From contig CM055101.1 of the NCBI GenBank assembly GCA_029204225.1, forward strand, positions 34,663,683 through 34,727,682: DNA of 64,000 nucleotides. Direction: 5' to 3'. The notes below the pieces were generated by a model, which saw nothing but the letters and a program-made list of their open reading frames with translations, did not search any database and had not been told where the DNA came from. The position numbers and the translations under genes are program-made. How positions within the stretch are numbered: position 1 is the first letter of the stretch; every line of letters begins with the position of its first letter. Shown in pieces: positions 25,180-39,166 of this stretch. The DNA comes from Diphasiastrum complanatum. Taxonomy: Eukaryota; Streptophyta; Lycopodiopsida; Lycopodiales; Lycopodiaceae.

Positions 25180-25753
25180 GTGTGGGAAAGTTGGTAGTCG
25201 AGTTTGAGAGAGATTCAAATTTGAACTTTGGGTACATTGAATCTAGACCCAAAAATAGTAGGGTTTACATTTTGGAGGGAAAGCCAAGTGGCCAAATAGG
25301 GTTTGGAAACTCTATAAAAGGATGTAACTCGTGGAGAGACACATCTTCTCTCTTCTATCTCTCATTTCATCATTATACATGGTTCTCTTTGGGTTCTACT
25401 ACTCATTGGTGCACTATCTTGGTGTTATCTTGCAATCTTGTGTGTAGAATGATCATTTATTGCTATTTTCGAATCCACACGTGTGAAATACAGTAGGGTA
25501 CTGTAATTGTACGGACAACAAACATATTTTATGTTTTGGTTCATTTTTGATCAATATTTCTTAGAGTTTGCATCTCATTTTGTATGTAGATGCTGATTTT
25601 TCTACATTGGCAGGATTGTTGGTTTGCTCCCTATTGTAACCAAAGATTTGGGACATGGATTGGATCTTGAATGATCTGAAATCCTTCACATTATTGTGCT
25701 TAGGAGATCAAAAATTACATGTGTAGGGCATCCCACACGTGTGAAATTCAGCA
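25180..25753 (+). repeat. 5' LTR of the third copia element
   Basis: Ends GTGTGAAATTCAGCA directly before the primer site. A TATA box CTATAAAAGG lies near 25312, and CACACGTGTGAAA motifs near 25480 and 25735. The start is uncertain (TGTGGGAAAG near 25181 is a candidate) because no 3' LTR was found to compare. Confidence 0.65.
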
Positions 25754-25766
25754 TGGTGTCAGAGCC
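25754..25766 (+). other. Primer binding site
   Basis: TGGTGTCAGAGCC, one base different from the standard copia primer site, directly after the LTR. Confidence 0.85.
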
Positions 25767-26507
25767 TACCTAAGTTTTATAGGCAAATCTAATCAAAAAG
25801 TTTGTAGATATGATCAGATTTCAAGATAGGAATTGTCTAGATTCTACCTTCTAGCTAGTTTGCAGTTTTCTTGTGATTCTGAGCTTCAAACCACATTGAA
25901 TGGGACAGATCAGGTACTGTACGGAATTTTAGGTGCTGGCACATGTGAAATCCGCCCATTTTCAGTTTGGTGGTTCTCTCTCACCTCAGATCCAAATTTC
26001 AAGCAAATTAGCCAACTAGAAAGCTAGAAATGTGTAGTCTGATGCAATTTAAATCACGACAGTTGGATAAGCCAATCATAAGTTATAAGCTTTTGAAGAG
26101 TCATAGGTAGGGCGCCTAGACCTGTGGCAAATCGTGAGTACAAGTTATTTATTGCTTGAATGATCACAAAAATCATCCAGAAGCTGTACAATCTCATCTA
26201 TATGTGATTTAGACAAAATTTATAGGTTCTAGACAAATTGTTTCATACAAATAGATTGTATTTGAGTCAATTTGACATTTTTGGAATATTTCACACGTGT
26301 GAAATTCAGAGAACCATAACTTTTGCCATACTTCATCTTTTTTGATGATTCAAATCTTGTTTTAGAGAGATTGTCAAGCTAGTGAGATCTATCTCACAGT
26401 TTTTTGCTTAGTCTTACATAGGATTTGGTTTTGTACCCTTGATTGGTTCCTATAGTGAGAAGATAAACAATTCTTTCATCCATCTTTTTTGATTTCCATC
26501 ATTCTTT

Positions 26508-29500
26508 TTGACTTCAATGGGTGTCTTTCTATTAGAAGCAAGTGAAAGATTGTCAACCTCCAATTACTCAATTTGGAAGGTTAGAATGGAATATGTCTTA
26601 ATACTACAAGATGTGATGGATATTGTACTTGGCATTGAAGAAGAACCACAAATTCCTCAAGAAATTCCAAAGTACAAAAAGAGAGCCAGGATGGCTCTGC
26701 ATTATATTAAGATGAATGTTTCAATTGACATCTTAAGAGAAATTGGTGCTTGTACTAATGCCAAAGATGTTTGGGATACTCTCAAGTCTATCTATGAGGC
26801 AAAGAATACCTCTAGACTTCTAACACTAAGAAACCAAATTTTCAAAGTGTATAGAGAAGTGATGAATGTGCTTCAGCTTATGTAATGAGAGTTAAAGACC
26901 TCCATAGAGAATTGTCATGCATAGGAGACTCCATCAACCAAAATGAACTTGTTCAAGTTATACTTAATGGGCTAAAGGAGGAATATGACAACCTTGTTCA
27001 GAGTTATGCCATTAAGGAGGAGCTACCAAGTTTGGAAGTACTCCAAAGTGTGCTCATTTCTGAAGAATCAAGACAAGAGTATAAACTCTTGAAAATGGAG
27101 AGACTGTCTCTCAACATTGATGGTAAAGCTCTCTTTACCAAAGACAAGCACAAGACAAGAAGTAAGAATCAACACCAATCCTCTTCAAGAAAGAACAATC
27201 TTATTTCCAAGGAGAAAGGAGATGAGGATGAGTCCTCTCAAGCTTCCACATCCAAGAAGAAGAAGAAAAACATCAAGTGTTTCTTTTGTGGCAAGAAGGG
27301 GCATTATGCCACCAATTGCTTCAAGAAGAAGAGTCAATTCAAGCAAGCCAACATTTCTAATGAAGAGGAGGAAGATGCTCATGCAAGTGATGGAGAGAGA
27401 TCTCTTATGGTCTCGAGTTTTTCTTCATCACCTTTCAAGAAGGATGGTTCGTGGTATATCAACAGTGCAGCTTCCTCACATATGTGTAGCTCCAAGTATT
27501 CTTTTTCATCCATATCACCTTATGAAGGAGCCAAGAAGTCCATCTACACAACAAATGATCATGAGTGTGCTATTGAAGGCATAGGGACCATTCCCTTCAA
27601 GCTTTCTTCATCAAAAGTTCTTTCTCTGTCTAATGTACTTTTTGTTCCCAAGTTTGGGCAATTGTTTGATAGTGGACTAGATGTGAATTTCAATGTTGAT
27701 ACATGTACAATCAAGAAGCATGATGAGATCCTTGCATTTGGGTCTAGATGTGGTGGAATCTACAAGCTTGATCCCAAAGAGTATGCTAACTCTTGTGATA
27801 GTGCTTTTGCTACTCATATGTCTTTGGAGGAACTATGGCATAGAAGGTTGGGTCATCCTAACTATAATTCTATGGTGTCCATGGTCAAGAAGGCCAAAGC
27901 TATTGGCCTACCTAATCTTATCTCCAAGAATTTCAAGCCATGTGAGGCTTGTGCCATATCTAAGTTTCATAAGAAGCCTTTTTCAAAGTCATCTATTGCT
28001 TTGTAACTTTCATTGATGATTTCACTAGATTTACTTGGGTATATCTTCTAGCTTCAAAGTCTATGGTGTTTGACTATTTCCTAAAGTTCAAAGCTCTAGT
28101 TGAAAAGCAATTTTCTTACAAAATCAAGATTCTTAGAAGTGATGGAGGTGGTGAGTACACTTCCAATAAATTTCATGATTAATGTGAGCTTGAAGGCATT
28201 AAAAGGGAGTTTTCTTTTGCATATACACCTTCTCAAAATGGGGTGGCTGAAAGAAAGAATAGAACACTGTGTGAATGTGCCAAAACCATTAGAATTGAGG
28301 CATTCTTGCCAAAAGACTTTTGGGGTGAGGCTATCAATTGTTCAAACTATCTTTGCAATAGACTCCCTCATGTTGCATTTGGAGGAAAGTCACCATATGA
28401 AGCACTCTATTTTGAAGAAACCTAAGGTTGAACACCTTAGAGTATTTGGATGCATATGCTTTGTCCATATTCCCTTGGAAATGAGAAAGAAGGATGAGCC
28501 TTGTGCAAGCAACGGAGTAATGGTTGGATATTCATCCAACAAGAAAGACTATCGAATCTACATGCTCTCTACCTCTAAAGTAATCGATAATAGAGATGTA
28601 TTTTTTCATGAAGAAGAAAAGTCCAATCTTGGAGGGGCCGAGATCAAGCAACCTCAAAATCTATCACCTATTGTTATTGAAGACAATCAACATATGGAGG
28701 AGTCAAGATTTGAAGATGAAAGTCCTCGGATCTTCACTCCTAGAAGATCCATGAGGGAGAGATCCGAGCCCAAGAGGCTCACTTATGATGACAAAGGAAA
28801 ACAAGTGGATCTCAATTCCACTTATGCTTATTTTGTTTCTCATGAGGAGCCCAAAGATGTTCAAGAAGCCCTCAATACCAAGGAGTGGTATGAGGCCATG
28901 AAGATTGAATATGATGCCTTGATCACCAACCACACATGGGAGCTAGTGGATCCACCACCTAACATGCATATCATTGGATGCAAGTGGGTGTTCAAGATCA
29001 AGTACAATCATGATGGCTCCATCAACAAGTACAAGGCAAGATTATGTGCTAAAGGCTTTGCACAAATATATGGCCTTGACTATAAAGAAACCTTTGCTCC
29101 TATAGCAAAGATGGTGACAATAAGAATCATAATCTCTCTTGCCTTATTTTTTTAATTGAAACTGTTTCAACTTGATGTCTCCAACGCTTTTTTGAATGGC
29201 TATCTTGAGGAGGAGATATACATGGAACAACCTCGAGGATTTATCAAGGATAAATCTAAGGTGTGTTTGCTATTTAGAAGTCTTTATAGCTTAAACCAAG
29301 CACCTAGATCATGGTATTCAAGACTCAACAACTTTCTACTTTCATTAGGATTTGTGCTTAGTGACTATGATCCTTCTATGTACTTAAAGTTTGATGGTAG
29401 TAATTTTGTCATTCTCCTAATCTATGTAGATGACATTATTCTTAGTGGAAGTTGTTTGACGCTAGTTCAAGAAACCGAAGATGCATAGGAAAAGAATTTA

Positions 29501-29660
29501 AAATGCAAGATCTAGGAGAGATCCATTACATTTTGGGCCTTGAGATTGATTTTCATGAAGATGTTGAGAAAATTAATATGCAAAATTGTAAAGGCATAGA
29601 TAATCCCATGGAGCAACATGTAACTAGCTCCAAATTGTCACCTTTCCTTTTGTGTTGTTG
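26508..29660 (+). pseudogene. Third copia gag-pol, heavily disabled
   Basis: Gag begins at a TTG where related elements have the ATG. It continues ERLSTSNYSIWKVRMEYV and contains a CCHC knuckle CFFCGKKGHYATNC near 27280. The protease site reads WYINSAASSHM, so the catalytic Asp of D-S-G is replaced by Asn and the Gly by Ala. The integrase zinc domain ends near 28000, where a deletion joins it directly to FIDDFTRF. The integrase core ([21 protein letters not shown]) and RT (LLIYVDDIILSG near 29430) follow. I see frameshifts near 26870, 28425 and 29470 and stops near 28180 and 29153. It ends near 29650 without RNase H or a 3' LTR. Confidence 0.92.
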
Positions 29661-30082
29661 AAGCCCTTTTAGACCAACCTTTTGATCTTCAACTTGACCA
29701 CCAAAGCCATTACAAAAACTTTTTTTCCAGATCCATTAGTGGCATCCATTCCATGAAAACCACCATCCACTTGCATAACATCCTCTACACAAGAAGATTC
29801 ACCAAAATATGTGAGAAATGCAAAAAGAGTAACTTCCACTTACTTACCATTCTCATTATATGTGAGCGTTGAAGTTTTTTGTCTTTCCCTTGATGATCTT
29901 CTTAGAACTTGACTTGGAGAGGCATCTCCACCATCAACATCCAAAGTATTATCAATCTCATCAACATCAAAAATGTTAGATCCAACATCCACACCACCAC
30001 TTGAAGAAGCTTTTGGAAAGTTTCCTTCATAAAAAATGACATCTCTTCCGATCCTCAGGAATCCGACCCTGGATTGATTCAA
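29660..30082 (-). pseudogene. Copia pol fragment, opposite orientation
   Basis: The minus strand reads RDVIFYEGNFPKASSSGG, an acidic spacer, then VLRRSSRERQKTSTLTY. This is the typical region between integrase and RT in copia. It meets the truncated third element head-on near 29655. Confidence 0.75.
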
Positions 30083-31799
30083 CTATTCTGACTTCTACAT
30101 TTATTGGCAGTAAATGTAGAGTATGACCAGGATCTGAGTATAACCCTGGATCTGAGTATAACCCAGTGAACATACTTACAGTCAGCTATCCTCATTAATG
30201 GTAGTTCTTCAATGAACTTTTGAAGGGCGTACTTCAATAATGTGAAGAACCCTTCTTCAACAGTCATTGGGCTTCAACTAGACATGGTTTTCTTCTACAA
30301 ATACTTTCAGACGAGACCATTCGGGAGGCAACGTACATATTTCCTTATGAGCAACAAACTATTAAGCAATGTGACTTTCAACCATTGCAGACCTTCGCTC
30401 ATTCCGATCTTCAAGCAGACAGTTAGGGTGCAGTCCAAGCTGCAGCCACAGTCGCGTCTTCTCTGGCAAACATATAATCTGACCATTTAACTCTAACAAG
30501 AGGCGGTTTCCAGAGCAGATACAGAAACACCTTTCTTCTCTCATGCATTACTACTTTGCATATCTCCTATGGTTTCGTCACGGATTTTTAAACAATTCTT
30601 CTTGTATACAGAACTACAATCAATATATCGACCTTGAGGCAGTCAAGAGCAGCAAAGCTTCAAAGAGTCTTCTTCTATGCATAACGAGGCTGAGGTAGTT
30701 GAACCATTGCTTACACCTGGCACCATGCTGTTGGCTCTGGAGCAGCTATCTACACCTATCAAGCAGTCATTGGGCCATTAATCTGAGAGCAGTTACAAGC
30801 TCTCTCTCTGAGCACTCTCTTCCTGGTTATATGAGCCAGAATGTTTTTCATTCCATGTATTCTATTCCTGTTCATCTTGCTTGCAGGAGAGAAAGAGCAG
30901 AGACTCTTTGTGGCTCTGTGTGCTCTATAGTAGCTTAATCTTTCCTTCTTCCTAGCAGAGAAGAAGATGATTATCATTGTATTTGTCTGCAGATGTTGTT
31001 GCACTCTTGAATGGAATCCCTTTTCTGTAATAATCACTGTTCTTTAATGAATGATTTAGTACATTGATATGCCGAGTCCAAATCATACTGAGACATGCAT
31101 CTATTTGATTCATAATAGTACAATTGTATTTGGTCAGATTCAGATTATGAGAAGTAGGATGAGAGGAGATGTGTGATTCTTCGAGTCATTTTGCAGGTTG
31201 CTTAGCTACTGAGTCAGAAGTGGAGGATTCATAATCTTGGAATTTGTGATTAATTAGTATGTATGTGTATTGATTGTTTAGTCACTCAAGACAGTAATGA
31301 TCATACATAGCTATTATATGGGAGAGGTATATGGTCTGGAAATATCAATAAACCTGTTTCTATTGGATTTATTGCATTTTTCCCTTGTGCTTGGTGGTCC
31401 TGGCTACCTTATCTAAATGTCCTTGACAATTCTCGTCATTTCCATCCCATTTCACTATGCATCAATGATATATCTTTATTACCACCATAATGGCAGAATT
31501 AATCTCTTATGTGCTCTCTTTGGGGAACGACATCTCTTATACTGCAAAAACCATCGAATTTCCTAATAAGCACGTTGTGACAACCAGCAATAGATGACTT
31601 GATGTATCAGGATAATATTTGGCTGTCCCACCTTTTTTTTTTTGGGGGGGGGGGGGAATGAAGACTAACAGAGAGATATAAAGATTCCAAGCAAAAGAAG
31701 TGTTCTTCTTTCACAAAAGAATGCTCAACATCTCAAGGAATCTTCACTTTTACTTCTCGTCTGATCCACTAATGATATTGCTTCAGAAGGACACACGAA
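30083..31799. other. Unassigned sequence
   Basis: No convincing coding frame. Composition changes (less AT-rich, CT-rich stretches) between about 30240 and 31060, and it ends with TTCTTTAATGAATGATTTAG, which resembles a transcript 3' end or LTR end. A T10G13 run lies near 31631-31656. It may be an LTR or a non-coding transcript, but I cannot show it. Confidence 0.35.
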
Positions 31800-32165
31800 G
31801 CTTCCATGCCGAGAATTGATATTCTTGTAGAAAAGCGTACTTTTCATACAAAAGGCTATCATAAACTTAGAGAACGTTCACTTTTTATAAGTTTTTTTTT
31901 GTGTTTTTTACTTTTTTAGGTGAAGGTTCCTCTCAGAGAACTCATATTCTTGCAGAAAGGTGAAACTTTCTACAAAAGGTTACCAACAACTAGTGGACGT
32001 TCACTTAGCCTTCTATTTTTTAGAATATTTATTTTTTTGGCGAAGGTTTAGGCAAAGGTTCCTCTCAGAGAACTTATATTCTTGCAGAAAGGTGTGAAAC
32101 TTTCTACAAAATGTTACCGGCAACTAGTGGAACGTTCACTTAGCCTTCTATTATCAGAATTATCC
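31800..32165. repeat. About 130-bp tandem repeat, 2-3 copies
   Basis: Copies share GAACTCATATTCTTGCAGAA or a variant and AACTAGTGGAACGTTCACTT or a variant. The first, near 31810, is degenerate; the next two start near 31925 and 32050. Confidence 0.7.
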
Positions 32166-32327
32166 TTCGTTGACTTGACAATAGATAGATCTGAATCACA
32201 CCTATGTGAAGTAGAACGGGCGAAGGTTCTTTTTCTGTTTTTTTTGGGTTTTTGGTGGTTTTTTGATGTTTTTTTTTTCTTTTTGATATTTTTAATGGGT
32301 TCTCTCTCACTTGGCTATTATGAATTC

Positions 32328-32970
32328 TGGTTAATGAAAAGTTTACGAATTTTTACTTTTTTGGTTTTCTTGTCAATTTCAAAAATTTGTAGCTTGCTCA
32401 TTACTTAACGAAATGTAGAAAAAATTATATCTTCAGATTGCACTTTCAAAGGTCTATAAGGCTGTTGATTGAAATAAAAAAAAAAAAAACAAAAAAGTTG
32501 GACAAAAAATGGATCAAATAGGGCAGAAAAATAAAAAATCAATTTTTTTTTGGTTTATGACAAGTTTACAGAATTTTGTTGCCAAATTTAAAAATTTATA
32601 ACTTGCTCAATACTTGACGAAATCCAAAAAAAAATTATATGGCTAGAAAGCGCTTTCAATGCTCTACAGTCCTAGCTATTTAGATTGAATTGCAAAGAAT
32701 AAAAAGTTGGGCAGAAATTGAATAAAAAAGAGTAGAAAAAAAATAGAAAGTTTTGGGTTTTTGGCAAGCTTACAAAATTTTGTTGCCAAATTCAAAAATT
32801 CGTAACTTGCTCAATACTTAATGGAATCCAAAAACAATTATATGGCTAAAAATCTCTTTTAAAGCTCTACAATTATAGCAATTTAGATTGAATTACAGAG
32901 AATAGAAAGTTGGGCAAAAATTGAATCAGAAAGAGCAAAAAAATAAAAAAGACAAGAAATACAGTCCCTA
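32328..32970. repeat. About 210-bp tandem repeat, 3 copies
   Basis: Copies start near 32328, 32552 and 32760. Each contains a variant of AACTTGCTCAATACTTAACG, TTATATGGCTA and AAAGTTGGGCA. It lies on the internal side of the gypsy-type primer site at 33121, so it may be the leader of that element. Confidence 0.72.
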
Positions 32971-33120
32971 CTCTTTTTTTGAACATTTTTGAACATAACT
33001 CTTTCAAATCACATCCATAATGCAAAGCTAACCCTAGCATGCCAAAACCAAGATATCTAAATGCATTCTAACCACAAAATATGAAAGAAACTGCTAACAA
33101 GCAAGATGAGAGTGCATTGC

Positions 33121-33138
33121 TCCCTGACAACGGTGTCA
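33121..33138 (-). other. Ty3/gypsy-type primer site, degenerate
   Basis: The minus strand reads TGACACCGTTGTCAGGGA. Many plant Tat/Athila-like gypsy elements have TGGCGCCGTTGCCGGGGA here; the four differences are all transitions. Confidence 0.6.
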
Positions 33139-33142
33139 AAAT

Positions 33143-34323
33143 TGTAGGGCTCTTGCCTGTCACGACTTGTAGTTCCCAAGGGCGCATGACCTCACCTTCA
33201 ATCTATTAGCAAGAGAATGGAAGAGTGAACCTATGTAAGAGAAGAGAGAAGCATAAAGAGAAATACAAAGGAAATGGTCTCCTTTTATAGTTGAGAGGTA
33301 GATCTAATTTCCTACCTCCCTTTGCTTTCAAATTCAAATATCTGGTGGGAAAGGACCCTCCAATCACTAAGTTGACTTTTAGGCTTCTAAACTTATTTCC
33401 TTGCCTAAATAGCCTTAAAGTCGCTTTATTGCTACCTATTTGATCAAATAACAATGTGATCACTGGGTTGGACTTACACACGCAGGGTGCCAAATCCCTC
33501 TCACTTATTAACTAGGATTAGAGTTGCCTCGGGATCTGCAAACCCGCCAACACTACCGCACACACAAAGGATTTCAACACAGAGCGCCTGGTTTTTATGG
33601 AAAAGGTTCAGTACCATCTCATAAAGGTACGACACGAGGCCAATCAGAGCCCGAAGTGAATAATCTCGCGAGGTGTCGTGGGACAGCCACCAATTTTTGG
33701 TGGGAAATACTGTCCAACCCGATGATCACATAGTTATTTGATTAGTTAGGAAGTTAATAAAAGAACTTTAGGCCTTTTAATGTCGTAGGGCCTAAATGTC
33801 AAGTTAGTGAATAAAGTTTTTTCCACCAAAACTGGTTTAAAATTCAAATTCAAATTGGGTTCCCTCCATTTTTTGGAACTTAGATTAGAATTGACTACTA
33901 TAAATAGGAGCAAACTCGAGTTTGTAAAACATGTTTCATCTTCATTTCTAATACAAGTAGGTTGGTTCTATTATGAAGTGGATGTGGAATGTCCTTGCTG
34001 TCTATCTCTTTTTCTCCATCTCTCATGCTTTCCTTATGGTTGCTAATTGTTGGATGTGATTGTTATTGGATTTGTTAATTCTTATGCTTTTTGTGAGAGA
34101 GAAAGAGAGAGAGAGAAGAGTAAGCTTTCATCATTGTGGGTTTAGGATTAATTGATAGTGTTAATGGATCTTAGTGTTAATAGTGGATCATCTATGCATG
34201 CTGGATTTTGATCTATGCTATCGCTCTCATGGGATCGAACCTCCACGTGACATTTAACCTCGTCTCCTTGATGCTTGTGTGCTTGGATCTTGGATTGAGG
34301 CTAGGGTAGGAAATAGCCCCACA
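33143..34323 (-). repeat. Probable Ty3/gypsy LTR
   Basis: 1,181 bp bounded on the plus strand by TGTAGGGCT and AGCCCCACA, an inverted pair with one mismatch and TG...CA ends. It lies five bases from a gypsy-type primer site. A minus-strand TATA (CTATAAAAGGAG) lies near 33280. A second TATA-like box on the plus strand (CTATAAATAGGAG near 33898) leaves orientation not fully settled. No partner LTR is seen in the window. Confidence 0.5.
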
Positions 34324-34408
34324 ACACATCCCTTCATCTTCACAATAGACTCAGGTATGGTATGCGCCAGAGTACAAGCTAGCAGGAGTAGAGAAGCCGT
34401 CATATGCA

Positions 34409-35090
34409 TTGGCAGAGCACATCAAGTGTTGCCAAACCACCGTCGCCACCCTTCTTAAAGCCCTCCACCTCGCCTATAACGAGCTCCAAACCCTCTATTA
34501 CGACTACCACCAATACAATTCCACTACCCTCAATATCTACTACAACGCAGCCCGGGCACTTTATAATGCCATCATCCAAGATTCATCCATCCGCCATTTT
34601 TGCTCCATTTTTGACTTTCCGTTAATCGAATCCACCTCCACCATCGACTACCAACAGCTCCAACTCACGTTCCCTCATTTCGACCTCCAAATTGGCGGAG
34701 ACTGCACCTTCGACCAAGATCTTCAGTACGTCGTACAGGCCAAAACCACCTCCGCCACCCTCCAAATCGATCCAAACATACCCAATCTCGAGATCGCATC
34801 TCCTCCTCGTGACATTCACCACCTTGTGCCACTTTGCCTCACGTCGCCTCTCCAGCTCCTATCATTTCATCGCCTCCCAAAACAATCTACCATCCACCTC
34901 CGCCGTTCCTCCTCGCACTGACGACACTCACCCTGATCCTGCGACAGTTCACCAACACTGCTACCAAAAGATCTTTTTAGTACCTGATTCAAAGCAGCCA
35001 ACCCTCTTTGTAAAAAAGTATTTAGATGTCAAGACAAGAGATGGCTACAAACTGTCAAGCAAGCTTGACGAGCTCCTGAAGCTGACAGAG
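34409..35090 (+). pseudogene. Unknown coding-like exon, frame-broken
   Basis: A GC-richer block with codon-like composition. The first frame reads KCCQTTVATLLKALHLAYNE then YYDYHQYNSTTLNIYYNAAR and CSIFDFPLIEST, open to 34921. A second frame, offset by indels, carries QKIFLVPDSKQPTLFVKKYL and DGYKLSSKLDELLKLTE to 35090. The last codons meet a splice-donor-like GAG|GTTAGA where the (AG)n tract begins, so it may be an exon followed by a microsatellite-bearing intron. No family recognised, and no downstream exon found. It could equally be a retroelement gag. Confidence 0.35.
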
Positions 35091-35092
35091 GT

Positions 35093-37048
<1,956 letters not shown>

Positions 37049-37126
<78 letters not shown>

Positions 37127-37143
37127 CCCCCCCCCCCCCCCCC
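37049..37143. repeat. (CT)37 followed by a C17 run
   Basis: CT dinucleotides 37049-37123, then G, CT and a 17-base C run to 37143. The flanks are unrelated to the dispersed repeat units. Confidence 0.95.
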
Positions 37144-39166
37144 TCCCTTATTGCCTGACCACCTGTTGGATGGAGCTCGTATAGGTAGAGCCACCTCCCA
37201 AAGTAGTTCCCAATTGCACCCAATGTCCATTGTGGTGTCACACATAAAAAGATATATCTTGCTACTTCTTGATGAGACGCTTTTCATTTTAAATTTTCAA
37301 GTTTCTACCTGTAGCTAATTATTCTTGCAAAGACCTTCAAGTTTCTTGCTTCCTTATTTCATCTAACCAATTGTTGCAATATGTGAATATTTTTTACAAG
37401 ATTCAATTGAGGTTATATATAGACCGAAAGCTGATTGGCTCAAAGGCTCAAATTTTTTATACAAAGCGTGACAAGGCATATACCCCTCTTCATGTGGATT
37501 CCAACTCCAGGTCATGCAATAACTAATATCAAAATATCTACCTTTTGCATTTTGATTTTGATCAAAAATAAAAAAATGATCTAAATTTAATCTATGATAG
37601 GTTCATAGCCTATAAGGTGCTCAAGCATGCATGTTTTGGAAACCTAATTTTTTGTTTCCTTGAAGGATTATAGCATTTTGGCAAGCCTTGGATGTAATCA
37701 AAATTAGAAAGTGATGATTTAACTAGATCCTAGAAAATCCTATAACTATTTTTGTGGACATAAAATTTACAACATAAGAAAAAAAAATGTCCCTTTCTAG
37801 CAAGTCAACAAGGTTCCTTCAAAGTTTTGTTAAATCAAGGTTTGGGAAAAAGAAAATAGTTAGATTCTCAAAGAATGCTAATTTTTCCAGGCATTGGTCC
37901 AGGCTAGTCACGAGAGCAGCACCAAAATATTCACAACAACAAAAGTCACAAGCCAGGTACTTCTCAAGTATATGCAACAAATGACAGAAAGCCCAGCAAT
38001 GCAATGGCAGAGGTGATGCAGACACACCAACTAATGATAATCTCATCATCATATACAAGTATCCTCCATTGTACTATCTATGCTTTAAATTCTACATGCA
38101 TCTCACTCTGCAATCTATTCATTCATCTAATATTTTTCTTTTTGTATGCCATTACAGAAATGCAATGTATTTGGATGATTAGCTAATTGCCTGGACTTCC
38201 TTTTTATATCCTCTTAGATTGATTGCAACACTTTTGATCAGATCAGCTATGGTTTGTTTATGAAATGAGTAACAAGAGAATGAGGAGATTGATAGATGGT
38301 AATGATGAGGGTAGAGGCTCATAGTAGTTTTTTAAAGTGAGTGTGTTTTTGTATGATCAGCCGATTGTGGGTGTTTTTTTTGCCTGTGGTAAATAGCAAT
38401 CATGAAAAATGAGAATAGGAGGGTGGATCTGAGAAGACCAATCAACAACTGGTGGTGGGGCCTTTCACAGGACGAGAAGAATTCAGTATGTGTGGGGTAT
38501 TTACACTTGATCAAAACATCTCGCTGCTACCTTGAGAGTGTTTTTTGCTGTGTGTACAGACTTATACTAATGCTCACTGGATAGAAACTAGAATTTGTCA
38601 AAATTGTGAATCTCGAGCTTTCGTTTTGTCGGTTGCAGCCGCAGCTATGGAACCTAGAATCTCGGTAGTTGGATCTAAGAGCACGTTGCTGCAGCTGCAG
38701 CTATGGAACTTAGAATCTGGGTGGTTGGATCTAAGAGCATATTGCTTATACCTGTTGTCTTCCTGATCTTCCAGATTTGGAACTCTGAGAGCTTATGTCT
38801 TTTGTCTTCCGAGTTTGGCTTCTTGGAGCTCCGAAAGCTGATGAAGGCATGTCTCAGTATATCAGATGTCGTCTATTTCAAGTTCTGGAATAACCCTCAT
38901 GACAGAACGTCTTTGAAACTGAGCTAGCGCAATGCTGTTGCCGACATTAGAAGTTGCTGCATGCTCTTCAACCATGGATAGTCGTACACGGTCAGAGATG
39001 TTATGAGATGATAGCTCTGAGTTCTGGCTTAAAAGTTTGAGAGAAGCTGCCACCGTTGAGGTGGTAAAGCAGATTTGCTGGATGTGGACGCTCTTTAAAA
39101 AGTGGCTGCAGCAAGAGAGAGCTTACTTTACAAGCATGGCAGCGATTGCAGAAATGAAAACAACAG
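37144..39166. other. Upstream region of the glycosyltransferase gene
   Basis: No coding gene recognised. A basic open frame at 37787-37984 (FGKKKIVRFSKNANFSRHWS) has no family match. A 56-bp tandem duplication starts at 38641 and 38697 (GCAGCTATGGAACCTAGAAT, then GCAGCTATGGAACTTAGAAT). The last few hundred bases are less AT-rich and probably hold the promoter and 5' UTR. Confidence 0.45.

Noticed and set aside
30699-31037. Small ORFs in the less AT-rich block
   Set aside because: Short frames on both strands with no motif; more likely an LTR or non-coding region.
37787-37984. 65-residue basic protein upstream of the glycosyltransferase
   Set aside because: No family motif, no sign of a spliced gene, and a basic frame can arise from A-rich sequence.
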